DNA from: an uncultured Bacteroidales bacterium
GTDB lineage: Bacteria; Bacteroidota; Bacteroidia; Bacteroidales; Paludibacteraceae
NCBI GenBank assembly: GCA_903873355.1
Contig: CAIQOG010000066.1
Location: 1-10,709, forward strand
DNA: 10,709 bases
Direction: 5' to 3'
In this document: positions 1 to 6,880 of the stretch, piece by piece
How positions within the stretch are numbered: position 1 is the first letter of the stretch
Layout of the letters: each line of letters begins with the position of its first letter
Notes under the pieces: generated by a model
Database searches by the model: none
What the model saw: the letters and a program-made list of their open reading frames with translations, nothing else
What the model was told of the DNA's origin: nothing
Program-made: the position numbers and the translations under genes

Positions 1-492
1 GGTCAACAGGTCTTCACTTCGGTTATTCATCCTTTAGTGCTTTTCAAAGCTCTTGCCACTGCCGATGCAGTTATCGGAAATTTGAGATATATAAATGGTT
101 CTGAACGATTTATGGTCTCAGAAGAATTAGTCAAAACCATGAAACCCGGTTCAATTATTATCGATATGAGTGTAGATCAGGGCGGTTGTTTCGAGACTTC
201 CGAATGTCGCTCACTCAAAAATCCGATATTCGAAAAGCACGGCATTATTCACTATTGCGTCCCAAATATTTCTGCACGAGTGGCACGAACTTCATCAATA
301 GCATTAAGCAATATATTTGCTCCTATTTTATTGAAAATCGCAAATTCGGGCAGCGTAAATTCAGCTATAAGTGAAAGTGTTGGGTTCCGACACGGTGCGT
401 ATGTTTATGGCGGTGTTCTGGTAAACAGACTAATTGGCGATTATTACGGTATTATTTCGAATGATATTGGTTTGTTGTTGGCTGGATATTGA
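1..492 (+). CDS. ald: Alanine dehydrogenase, C-terminal 163 residues (5' end outside window)
   Basis: The reading frame is open from the first base, and GTG 37 is internal, not the start. Alanine dehydrogenase is a cytosolic enzyme that reversibly deaminates L-alanine to pyruvate and ammonia with NAD(H). The visible part covers the second half of the nucleotide-binding domain and the returning catalytic-domain segment. Family landmarks are HPLVLFKAL near the start, ADAVIGN, the signature MSVDQGGCFE (DNA 166-195, with the conserved Asp at 175-177), HYCVPNISARVARTSS and the C-terminal RHGAYVYGG. The C-terminal stretch favours alanine dehydrogenase over the related transhydrogenase alpha subunit. 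Full-length members have roughly 370-420 residues, so well over half is missing upstream. It ends with TGA at 490-492, and no hairpin terminator with a T-run follows. It is probably a separate transcription unit from rel, since 238 bp and a promoter-like motif lie between them. Confidence 0.9.
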   Translation, partial: GQQVFTSVIHPLVLFKALATADAVIGNLRYINGSERFMVSEELVKTMKPGSIIIDMSVDQGGCFETSECRSLKNPIFEKHGIIHYCVPNISARVARTSSIALSNIFAPILLKIANSGSVNSAISESVGFRHGAYVYGGVLVNRLIGDYYGIISNDIGLLLAGY

Positions 493-498
493 CAATTT

Positions 499-633
499 TT
501 AATGATAAATGGTTAATGATTAATTCAAGATTGGAAATTGATAATTGGAAATTGGTATCATACAGTCTACGTTTTTAATTTTACATTTTAGCATTTAGCA
601 TTAACCACTTATCATTAACCATTAACCATTAAT
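499..633. repeat. A+T-rich spacer with inverted and tandem short repeats
   Basis: Bases 499-517 pair with 600-618 as an inverted repeat matching at 18 of 19 positions (left arm TTAATGATAAATGGTTAAT). The right arm runs on into tandem copies of ATTAACC up to 633. Between the arms, ATTGGAAATTG occurs twice (530-540 and 544-554). Further short repeats of GTCAACT lie at 694-700 and 708-714, just before rel. No open frame of note is present. Such TTAACCATTAACC-type spacers are, from memory, common between genes in Bacteroidota. A role as a weak terminator or a recombination site is possible but not shown. Confidence 0.6.
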
Positions 634-647
634 CTGAGCTTTTTTAT

Positions 648-655
648 TATATTTG
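648..655 (+). promoter_or_regulatory. Possible promoter -7 element for rel
   Basis: TATATTTG matches the Bacteroidota -7 consensus TAnnTTTG exactly and lies 75 bp before the rel start codon. No convincing TTTG-like -33 element is seen at the expected distance. In DNA this rich in A and T a chance match is possible. Confidence 0.45.
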
Positions 656-730
656 CATAACCAAATCGGTTTTAAAAGTTGAAGAATTTCACTGTCAACT
701 AAAAACTGTCAACTATCAACTGAATTTTCC

Positions 731-2965
731 ATGTCGCAAACCCAACCTGAACTATTAACTGAAGATGAACAAATTCAACAAGAATTTGAAGCGTTGCTTG
801 AGGACTACCGCAACACAAATCACCGCCAGAAAATAGAACTGATTACCAAAGCATTTAATTTCGCCAAAGCAGCACACAAGGGCATTAAACGCCGTTCGGG
901 CGAACCTTATATCATGCATCCGCTGGCTGTGGCACGCATTGTGGTGAAAGAAATCGGACTGGGCTCTACTTCTATTTGTTCCGCATTACTCCACGACGTG
1001 GTGGAAGACACCGACTACACTGTTGAAGATATTGAAAATCTGTTCGGACCTAAAATTGCTCAGATTGTTGACGGACTGACTAAAATATCGGGTGGAGTTT
1101 TTGCTGAAAAAGCATCCGAACAGGCCGAGAATTTCCGCAGGCTGCTTATTACCATGTCGGAAGATATTCGGGTAATTCTGATAAAAATTGCCGACCGACT
1201 TCACAATATGCGAACGCTGGGTTCCATGCCACAAGCCAAACAATTTAAAATCGCCGGCGAAACTCAATATATCTACGCTCCACTTGCCCATCGCCTCGGG
1301 CTTTTCCGCATTAAAACAGAACTGGAAAATCTCAGTTTCAAATTTGAACATCCCGACACATTTAAAGAAATTGAAGATAAACTGGCTGTCGACGAAGAAG
1401 CCAGACGAATCTTTTACAATGAATTTTCTGAGCCAATCCGTAAAAAGCTCACCGAGTTGGGCTATGAATATAAGCTGAAAGAACGCATCAAATCCGTTTA
1501 TTCCATTTGGTTGAAAATGACAAACCGCAACATTCCGTTCGAAGAAGTTTTCGATATATTGGCTGAGCGAATCGTTTTCAAACCCAAGGAAGGACTGAGC
1601 GAAAAGGACCAGTGTTGGATGCTTTATTCTGCCATTACAAGCATATATAAACCTCATCCCGAACGTATCCGCGACTGGATTAGTACACCCAAAGCAAATG
1701 GCTACGAAGCACTTCACGTAACAGTTATGGGTCAGGGTGGTCGATGGGTCGAACTGCAAATTCGCAGTGAACGCATGAACGATATTGCCGAAAAAGGACT
1801 GGCTGCACACTGGAAATACAAATCCGGTGAACAGGACGAATCGGAATTAGACAAATGGCTGAAAACCATCAAAGAATTGCTTGAGAATCCCGAACCGAAT
1901 GCCATCGATTTTATGGACACGTTCAAGCTGAATCTTTTTGCTTCGGAAATTTTTGTTTTTACACCGAAAGGTGAAATCAAAACCATTGCACTGGGTGCCA
2001 CAGCACTCGATTTTGCATATAATGTTCACTCCGAACTCGGGAGCCATTGCATTGGTGCAAAGGTAAATCATAAGCTTGTACCGCTCAATTATAAACTGAA
2101 TAGCGGTGACCAGATTGAAATTCTCACATCAAAAAAACAAACTCCGCAACCCGAATGGCTTGATTTTGTAACCACAGCACGTGCCAAAACGAAACTTCGT
2201 AACATATTTAAGAAAGAAGAAAAAATACTTATCTCCGAGGGTCAGAAAAAAATTGAGGAAGCTTTAAAGAGTCTAAGCCTGCTTCCCGACAATGAAAATA
2301 TTGTGCCTTTATTGCGGCATTTTAATTTTACACAACGGAATGAACTCTATATTCAGGCTGCAAAAGGTACTTTAGATTTGAGTGAAATTGAAAAAATATT
2401 CTTCAAACCCAAATCCGAGAATGTCATTGTAAAATACCTGAAAATGCCTTTTGGAGGAGGTTCGGACAATAAACAAGCACCATCAGTTCCTGTCGAAAGT
2501 AAGGTAGATCGGAAGAAATCGATGAAACTTACCGATGAAAATGCCGGAAAAACTTACGTACTGGGCGATTGTTGTCGGCCAATTCCTGGTGATGATGTAC
2601 TCGGATATGTAGATGAGTCGGAAAAAGTTATTGTACACAAACGACAGTGTAAAGTAGCTGCCAAACTGAAAAGCAGTTACGGCGAACGCATCGTTTCAGT
2701 CGATTGGGCAACCCACAAAATTCTTTCGTTTGTTCAGATACTTGAAATTAAAGGAATTGATAAAAAAGGTGTGCTGATTGAAATTCTGAAAGTTATTTCG
2801 GAAGGTTACGGGGTAAATATCAGCAAAATAAATATCGAAACAAATGCCAGTATGTTTGTAGGTCGATTTTTTATTACCGTTCACGACACCGAAGACATCA
2901 ACAACCTCTGCAAAAACATTATCAAAATCAGGGAAATCAAATCGGTACAGAGAATACAGGAGTAA
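731..2965 (+). CDS. rel: Bifunctional (p)ppGpp synthetase/hydrolase, Rel/SpoT family
   Basis: This 744-residue cytosolic enzyme makes and degrades the stringent-response alarmone (p)ppGpp, using ATP with GDP or GTP. All domains of a long RSH protein are present. The HD hydrolase lies at about 45-200, with R54, H63, H88-D89, E92-D93 and D155...N159 all kept, so hydrolysis should be active. The synthetase lies at about 240-365, with RIKSVYSIW (252-260), FDILAERI (274-281), PKANGYEALH (320-329) and VELQIRS (340-346). The loop RIRD at 312-315 is the basic type (compare RxKD) found in bifunctional Rel, not the acidic ExDD of RelA. Then come a TGS domain at about 404-466, a Cys/His zinc-finger-like region (C613, C614, H636, C640) and a C-terminal ACT domain at about 665-742. 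ATG 731 is the only start fitting the family. A promoter-like element lies at 648-655. Confidence 0.96.
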   Translation: MSQTQPELLTEDEQIQQEFEALLEDYRNTNHRQKIELITKAFNFAKAAHKGIKRRSGEPYIMHPLAVARIVVKEIGLGSTSICSALLHDVVEDTDYTVEDIENLFGPKIAQIVDGLTKISGGVFAEKASEQAENFRRLLITMSEDIRVILIKIADRLHNMRTLGSMPQAKQFKIAGETQYIYAPLAHRLGLFRIKTELENLSFKFEHPDTFKEIEDKLAVDEEARRIFYNEFSEPIRKKLTELGYEYKLKERIKSVYSIWLKMTNRNIPFEEVFDILAERIVFKPKEGLSEKDQCWMLYSAITSIYKPHPERIRDWISTPKANGYEALHVTVMGQGGRWVELQIRSERMNDIAEKGLAAHWKYKSGEQDESELDKWLKTIKELLENPEPNAIDFMDTFKLNLFASEIFVFTPKGEIKTIALGATALDFAYNVHSELGSHCIGAKVNHKLVPLNYKLNSGDQIEILTSKKQTPQPEWLDFVTTARAKTKLRNIFKKEEKILISEGQKKIEEALKSLSLLPDNENIVPLLRHFNFTQRNELYIQAAKGTLDLSEIEKIFFKPKSENVIVKYLKMPFGGGSDNKQAPSVPVESKVDRKKSMKLTDENAGKTYVLGDCCRPIPGDDVLGYVDESEKVIVHKRQCKVAAKLKSSYGERIVSVDWATHKILSFVQILEIKGIDKKGVLIEILKVISEGYGVNISKINIETNASMFVGRFFITVHDTEDINNLCKNIIKIREIKSVQRIQE

Positions 2966-2980
2966 GTATCCCTGTTTCTT

Positions 2981-3190
2981 TTAAACCATTTTCGCCGGAG
3001 CACCCACAAAAACATTTCCTTCAGGAAGAATTTTACTTTTCATCAGTCCCGACAAAGGTTCAAGCGAAGAACGGTCTTCCATTTTTGAATCGTAAAGCAC
3101 CACCGTAATACCACCCACACTGCAGTTACTACCTATAAATTTGTTTGAACTTGTACAGACTTGTATGTTCTTGTATACATTATTATACAA
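2981..3190 (-). pseudogene. Relic: C-terminal end of a hexapeptide (left-handed beta-helix) acyltransferase-like gene
   Basis: The minus-strand frame has at most 69 codons, opening at a TTG just after an in-frame stop. About 50 residues resemble the end of a left-handed beta-helix protein: FIGSNCSVGG, VVLYDSKMED, SSLEPLSGLMKS, LPEGNVFVGAPAKMV. The phrases LYDS and LEPLS...LP..VGAPA recall the C-terminal domain of Pls/PosA-type adenylation proteins more than gamma carbonic anhydrase, but this is from memory. The catalytic body is missing, and the first 15 or so codons come from ten-base repeats. I read it as the remnant of a deleted gene. It converges on rel, with the two stop codons 15 nt apart. 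A short functional peptide is unlikely. Confidence 0.6.
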
Positions 3191-3191
3191 G
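3149..3191. repeat. Ten-base tandem repeat and small inverted repeat
   Basis: Three consecutive ten-base units, ACTTGTACAG, ACTTGTATGT and TCTTGTATAC, fill 3149-3178. The arm CTTGTATA (3170-3177) is repeated inverted at 3184-3191 with a six-base loop. The block sits exactly where the beta-helix relic loses its homology, so it may mark the deletion breakpoint. Confidence 0.55.
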
Positions 3192-3229
3192 TCCTAACAT
3201 ACAAATCACTCAAAAAAGTTCATATTTCT

Positions 3230-3264
3230 TTGCAGCACAATCAAACAGTGCTGCAATTTTTTTT
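3230..3264 (+). terminator. Intrinsic terminator
   Basis: A perfect 9-bp stem, TTGCAGCAC (3230-3238) with GTGCTGCAA (3248-3256), has a 9-base loop and is followed by eight T (3257-3264). It is oriented to stop plus-strand transcripts, most likely those from rel, whose stop codon is 265 bp upstream. Confidence 0.75.
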
Positions 3265-3375
3265 GTCAGCTAAATCCAAACTCAGTATTCATTTCGTCTA
3301 ATTAATAAAGCGATTAAAAAACTCAAAACGGACATTAAACAATATTAAATCAACAACTTCAAAAACTTAACTAAA

Positions 3376-3822
3376 ATGAAAAAGCTAATTATTTCAATCG
3401 CATTGGTTTTGTCGGCCTTCATAGCAAACGGACAAAACATTACAGGAAAATGGAACGGTAAGTTGAACCTTCATGGACGTGTGCTTACCATAGTATTCAA
3501 TGTAAAACAAACAGCAAATGGCTTAGTTGCAACTATGGACAGCCCTGACCAGAAAGTGTTTGATTTACCTGCTAGTGCAGCTGTTTATGAACAGTCAACG
3601 TTGAAAATCAACATTGAAAATGCCGGAATTCAATACGATGGTATACTCAATCAAAACAACCAGTTGGTAGGAGTTCTGATTCAATCAGGAGAAGTATTTC
3701 CTCTCGATTTATCAAATACACGAATTAGTAAATCAATAGAAGTCATGACTGACGAGCCTAATATTGCTCTGTTTAAATTTTCGATTGATCCAAAAGCAGT
3801 TTTATCCGAAATTCTTGACTAA
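3376..3822 (+). CDS. Secreted lipocalin-like protein, detached N-terminal domain of a hydrolase
   Basis: The 148-residue product starts with a clear signal peptide: MKKLIIS, a hydrophobic core, and probable cleavage near ANGQ at about residue 20. The mature part reads NITGKWNGKLNLHGRVLTIVFNV, then GLVATMDSPDQ, and later beta-strand pairs such as IQYDGILNQNNQLVGVLIQSGEVFPLDL. In Bacteroidota this pattern (TGxWxGxL...TMDSPDQ...G.F.Q.G..FPL.L) is typical of the small beta-barrel domain at the N terminus of secreted alpha/beta hydrolases of several hundred residues. Here the hydrolase part is absent. It is thus a stand-alone barrel or a truncated gene. After the TAA at 3820-3822 the same frame stays open for 32 more codons to a stop at 3919-3921. 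The ATG has the signal peptide directly behind it, which fixes the start. No enzyme activity is expected; ligand binding in the periplasm is a guess. Confidence 0.75.
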   Translation: MKKLIISIALVLSAFIANGQNITGKWNGKLNLHGRVLTIVFNVKQTANGLVATMDSPDQKVFDLPASAAVYEQSTLKINIENAGIQYDGILNQNNQLVGVLIQSGEVFPLDLSNTRISKSIEVMTDEPNIALFKFSIDPKAVLSEILD

Positions 3823-3902
3823 CAACTTAGTTCAGAAATCAAAATTTTAAATCTAAACCCCGGAAAATGGATCTGTAGTTTACGAAATGATGTAAAAAGT
3901 TT

Positions 3903-3945
3903 AATTTCAGGTGTTGAATAATTTTATTCAACACCTGAAATTTTT
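3903..3945 (+). terminator. Strong intrinsic terminator
   Basis: A perfect 18-bp stem pairs 3903-3920 with 3925-3942 around a four-base loop (ATTT). The T-run TTTTT at 3941-3945 overlaps the base of the stem. The core arm is TTTCAGGTGTTGAATA. It ends the transcript of the secreted-protein gene and separates it from the restriction locus. The A-rich left flank could let it act in both directions. Confidence 0.85.
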
Positions 3946-4029
3946 AATACAATCATATTTCATTTTTATAAATAAACGGTAATTAAAAGATTGATTAATT
4001 TGATTATGTGAAAATTAAAATAATTTCTG

Positions 4030-4037
4030 TAGCTTTG
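4030..4037 (+). promoter_or_regulatory. Promoter -7 element for the hsdMS operon
   Basis: TAGCTTTG is an exact match to the Bacteroidota -7 motif TAnnTTTG and ends 25 nt before the hsdM ATG, implying a leader of roughly 20 nt. The -33 element is weak: TGTG at 4007-4010 sits 19 bp upstream, while a better TTTG at 3999-4002 is 27 bp away. Confidence 0.6.
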
Positions 4038-4062
4038 TATCTTAAAATTAAACTAAAAAAGA

Positions 4063-5523
4063 ATGTTTGAACAGACCTTTAAAAATATCGACGATATATT
4101 GCACAAAGATGCAGGATGTGGCAGTGAGTTGGATTATGTGGAGCAATCGTCGTGGATATTATTTTTGAAGTATTTGGATGATTTGGAAAAAGCCCGCGAG
4201 CTGGAAGCCATGCTCAAAAGCGAAACCTACCTGCCAATTATTGACGCTGAATACCGTTGGGAAACATGGGCAGCTCCTAAAACGCCTGACGGAAAACAAG
4301 ACCATAACAAAGCCCAGTCGGGCGACGACCTCATCGATTTCGTCAACATACAGCTTTTCCCTTACCTGCGCAAATTCAAAAACGAAGAAACATCTGCCTT
4401 TACCATCGAATACAAAATTGGTGAGATATTCGGCGAACTCCGCAACCGTGTTTCCAGCGGCTACAACCTCCGCGAAGTGCTGTGGATGGTGGACGAACTA
4501 AAATTCCAGACCAGCAAGGAAAAACACGAACTCAGCCACCTCTACGAAAGCCGCATACACCGCATGGGAAGTGCCGGACGTAACGGGGGCGAATACTACA
4601 CGCCCCGTCCGCTGATTCGCACCATTGTAAAGGTGATAAACCCCGAAATTGGCAATACGGTGTACGACGCAGCTTGCGGTAGTGCCGGATTCCTCTGCGA
4701 AGCTTTTGGCTACATGAAAAAACACGCCAAAGGTGTACCCGAAATGGAAACCCTGCAACGAAACACGTTCTACGGCAAGGAAAAGAAAGGACTGGCCTAC
4801 ATCATTGGCATTATGAACATGATATTGCACGGCATCGAAGCGCCCAATATCACCCACACCAACACGCTGGCCGAGAACCTGGCCGAAGTGCAGGAACGCG
4901 ACCGCTACGACATTGTACTGGCAAACCCGCCTTTTGGCGGCAAGGAGCGCGACGAGGTGCAGCAAAATTTCCCCATACGCACAGGCGAAACGGCTTACCT
5001 CTTTCTGCAACACTTTATCAAGTACCTGCGGGCAGGCGGACGTGCCGGTATTGTGATTAAAAACACATTCCTTAGCAATTCCGACAATGCCTCCGTGGCT
5101 CTGCGCCGCAAACTGCTCGAAGAATGTAATCTCTACGCCGTGCTCGACTTGCCCGGTGGTGTGTTTACGGGTGCGGGCGTAAAAACCGTGGTGCTCTTCT
5201 TCGAAAAAGGACAACCCACCGAGAAGGTGTGGTACTACCAGCTAAACCTCGACCGCAACCTCGGCAAAAACAACCCCTTATCCGAGAAAGACCTGGCTGA
5301 ATTTGTAGAATTCCAAAAAACAAACAAAGAGAGCGAAAACTCCTGGACACTCGATGTACAGACGCATTATATTGCATCTCAAATATACGATCTCTCGGTA
5401 AAAAACCCTAACCGCAAAGAAGAAGCTGCGCTCCGCACTCCCACCGAAATTGCTGCCGAAATGCAGGAACTAAACGAAGAAAACACCTTGTTACTGAACG
5501 ATATCTTAAGTCTGTTGCAATGA
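4063..5523 (+). CDS. hsdM: Type I restriction-modification system, DNA methyltransferase (M) subunit
   Basis: HsdM transfers a methyl group from S-adenosylmethionine to the N6 of adenine in the site chosen by HsdS. It works as M2S1, or as part of R2M2S1. The 486-residue protein has the usual size. Residues 1-150 form the helical HsdM N-terminal domain (MFEQTFKNIDDILHKD...). The catalytic domain follows, with GGEYYTPRPLIR (175-186), SAM-binding motif I around DAACGSAGFL (202-211), and the N6-adenine catalytic motif NPPF at 288-291 in IVLANPPFGG. LDLPGGVF and GVKTVVLFF are further family landmarks. The C-terminal stretch from about 440 is helical and probably contacts HsdS. The stop overlaps the hsdS start by 4 nt (ATGA at 5520-5523), so translation is coupled. 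The gene is notably G+C-rich (36 of 60 bases at 4861-4920) compared with the A+T-rich hsdS that follows. All key motifs are intact. Confidence 0.95.
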   Translation: MFEQTFKNIDDILHKDAGCGSELDYVEQSSWILFLKYLDDLEKARELEAMLKSETYLPIIDAEYRWETWAAPKTPDGKQDHNKAQSGDDLIDFVNIQLFPYLRKFKNEETSAFTIEYKIGEIFGELRNRVSSGYNLREVLWMVDELKFQTSKEKHELSHLYESRIHRMGSAGRNGGEYYTPRPLIRTIVKVINPEIGNTVYDAACGSAGFLCEAFGYMKKHAKGVPEMETLQRNTFYGKEKKGLAYIIGIMNMILHGIEAPNITHTNTLAENLAEVQERDRYDIVLANPPFGGKERDEVQQNFPIRTGETAYLFLQHFIKYLRAGGRAGIVIKNTFLSNSDNASVALRRKLLEECNLYAVLDLPGGVFTGAGVKTVVLFFEKGQPTEKVWYYQLNLDRNLGKNNPLSEKDLAEFVEFQKTNKESENSWTLDVQTHYIASQIYDLSVKNPNRKEEAALRTPTEIAAEMQELNEENTLLLNDILSLLQ

Positions 5524-6611
5524 AAGAAGGTTGGGAAATAAAGAAATTGGGGGAAGTTTGCGAAAACCTTGATAGTAAGAGAGTACCTATCACTAAACAT
5601 CTACGAAGTGAAGGTAAATATCCATATTATGGTGCATCTGGTATTGTTGATTATGTAGACAACTATATTTTTGATGAAGAATTACTATTAGTATCAGAAG
5701 ATGGAGCAAATTTATTAGCAAGAACATATCCTATTGCATTCTCAATAAATGGTAAATGTTGGGTTAATAATCATGCTCATGTTTTAAAATTCAAAGAAAA
5801 AACAGCACAGATTTTTGTTGAATATTATCTCAACTCAATTAAGCTGGATGATTATGTAAGTGGAATGGCGCAACCTAAGTTGAATCAGCAAATGCTTAAT
5901 TCAATCAAAATTCCTATTCCACCTCTTCCCGAACAACAACGAATTGTCCAGCTACTTGATGAAGCCTTTGAAAAAATAGATACGCTAAAAGCCAATGCCG
6001 AACGTAATCTGCAAAATGCAAAAGAGCTGTTTCAAAGTGCATTGACAGAAGAATTGAAACAAAAAAAAGGGTGGGAAAGCAAAACATTAAATCAAATTTC
6101 CGAAAATCTTGATAGCAAAAGAGTTCCAATAACAAAAAATGTAAGAAACGAGGGAAACATTCCTTATTATGGTGCGTCTGGAATTGTTGATTATGTTGCA
6201 GATTATTTATTTGATGAAAATTTACTTTGTGTATCAGAAGATGGAGCAAATCTTTTAGCAAGAACATACCCTATCGCATTTTCAATAAGTGGTAAAACAT
6301 GGGTCAATAATCATGCTCACATATTAAGATTTAAAGAAATGGTAAGTCAGAGATTCGTGGAGTTATATTTAAATTCAATCAAATTGGATGACTATGTTAG
6401 TGGAATGGCACAACCTAAGTTAAATCAGGCAATGCTTAATAAAATTCCAGTTCCATTCCCTACATTAACCGAACAACAAACGATAGTCGAACATCTCGAT
6501 GCGTTGTCATCCCGTTGCAAAACCTTAGAAATCAATTATCAAAAAACCATCACCCAATGCGACGAAATGAAAAAAGCCGTATTGGCAAAAGCATTTAACG
6601 GGGAGCTGTAG
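5520..6611 (+). CDS. hsdS: Type I restriction-modification system, specificity (S) subunit with duplicated recognition domain
   Basis: HsdS chooses the DNA target of the type I complex. The 363-residue protein has the standard plan: recognition domain 1 (about 4-130), a central conserved helix region (PIPPLPEQQRIV, 132-143, to about 183), recognition domain 2 (about 184-310) and a C-terminal conserved helix region (PFPTLTEQQTIVEHL to the end). The two recognition domains are unusually alike. Residues 15-127 and 195-307 align without gaps at about 82 per cent identity by hand count (93 of 113), with the same offset of 180 residues throughout. In the family the two domains are related by pseudo-twofold symmetry, so equal domains imply a palindromic bipartite target. 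The start ATG lies inside the end of hsdM. Codon use in the recognition domains is A+T-rich (17 of 60 G or C at 5701-5760), unlike hsdM and hsdR, which suggests they were imported. The frame is complete, so the protein should be functional. Confidence 0.93.
   Translation: MKEGWEIKKLGEVCENLDSKRVPITKHLRSEGKYPYYGASGIVDYVDNYIFDEELLLVSEDGANLLARTYPIAFSINGKCWVNNHAHVLKFKEKTAQIFVEYYLNSIKLDDYVSGMAQPKLNQQMLNSIKIPIPPLPEQQRIVQLLDEAFEKIDTLKANAERNLQNAKELFQSALTEELKQKKGWESKTLNQISENLDSKRVPITKNVRNEGNIPYYGASGIVDYVADYLFDENLLCVSEDGANLLARTYPIAFSISGKTWVNNHAHILRFKEMVSQRFVELYLNSIKLDDYVSGMAQPKLNQAMLNKIPVPFPTLTEQQTIVEHLDALSSRCKTLEINYQKTITQCDEMKKAVLAKAFNGEL
5562..6428 (+). repeat. Direct repeat of the recognition domain inside hsdS (copies 5562-5888 and 6102-6428)
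   Basis: Two direct copies start exactly 540 bp apart and encode ENLDSKRVPITK through SGMAQPKLNQ. Differences are spread along the copies and many are silent, for example GGTGCATCTG at 5631 versus GGTGCGTCTG at 6171. The duplication is therefore not brand new, or was made from two already diverged alleles. Homologous recombination between the copies would remove 540 bp in frame and leave a one-domain half subunit. Confidence 0.9.
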
Positions 6612-6625
6612 TAACTGACGCACTA

Positions 6626-6755
6626 CCGCCCCAAACCCCTAAAGGGGCTTAAAGAGTGGTATGCGAGATGTATTTAAAATTGTACAGGGCTTATAGGTTG
6701 GGGGAAATTTACGAGACGATGGTAACTTCACATCCCCTTTAGGGGCTTGGGGCGG
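6626..6755. repeat. Pair of inverted REP-like palindromes (BIME-like element)
   Basis: The 22-base arm 6626-6647 is the inverse of 6734-6755 with one mismatch. Each arm contains its own palindrome, CCCCTAAAGGGG or CCCCTTTAGGGG, next to GCCCC or GGGGC. The 86-base centre has no notable frame. Two inverted copies of a G+C-rich palindrome around a short spacer fit a REP doublet, mobilised in trans by a REP-associated transposase elsewhere. It lies 14 bp behind the hsdS stop and could also stabilise the 3' end of the hsdMS transcript. Confidence 0.7.
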
Positions 6756-6769
6756 ACAAGATAAAGTAA

Positions 6770-6852
6770 GACACCGTAGGTGTCAACTGTGCATAACCCC
6801 CGGTGCAACCGGGGGAAGAACACAAAAAACAAATCAACCCCGGAGGGGTTGA
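6770..6852. repeat. Run of three further short palindromes
   Basis: Three unrelated hairpins follow one another: GACACC/GGTGTC (6770-6784, three-base loop), CCCCCGG/CCGGGGG (6797-6815, five-base loop) and TCAACCCC/GGGGTTGA (6834-6852, three-base loop). None is followed by a T-run, so they do not look like intrinsic terminators. Similar palindromes recur between genes in Bacteroidota from memory. The last ends 28 nt before the next start codon, so it would lie in or near that gene's leader. Confidence 0.65.
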
Positions 6853-6880
6853 ACAACATAAATCTGGAAAATAATCTGAT

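Noticed and set aside
986..1810. Minus-strand open frame of 274 codons opposite rel
   Set aside because: It lies fully within the conserved rel sequence and has no recognisable protein motif.
4498..5214. Long minus-strand open frame opposite hsdM
   Set aside because: It mirrors the codon pattern of hsdM in G+C-rich DNA, and its translation shows no motif; hsdM itself is unmistakable.
5520..6611. Phase-variable specificity switching by inversion at hsdS
   Set aside because: The two recognition copies are direct, not inverted, and there is no silent hsdS cassette or site-specific recombinase in the window. Deletion between the copies remains possible, inversion does not.
6676..6683. TAAAATTG as a promoter -7 motif for the peptidase-like gene
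   Set aside because: It deviates from TAnnTTTG, lies almost 200 bp from the start codon within the REP-like element, and has no supporting -33 element.
6626..6852. CRISPR array
   Set aside because: The palindromes differ from each other and are not evenly spaced, and no direct repeat-spacer pattern or cas gene is present.
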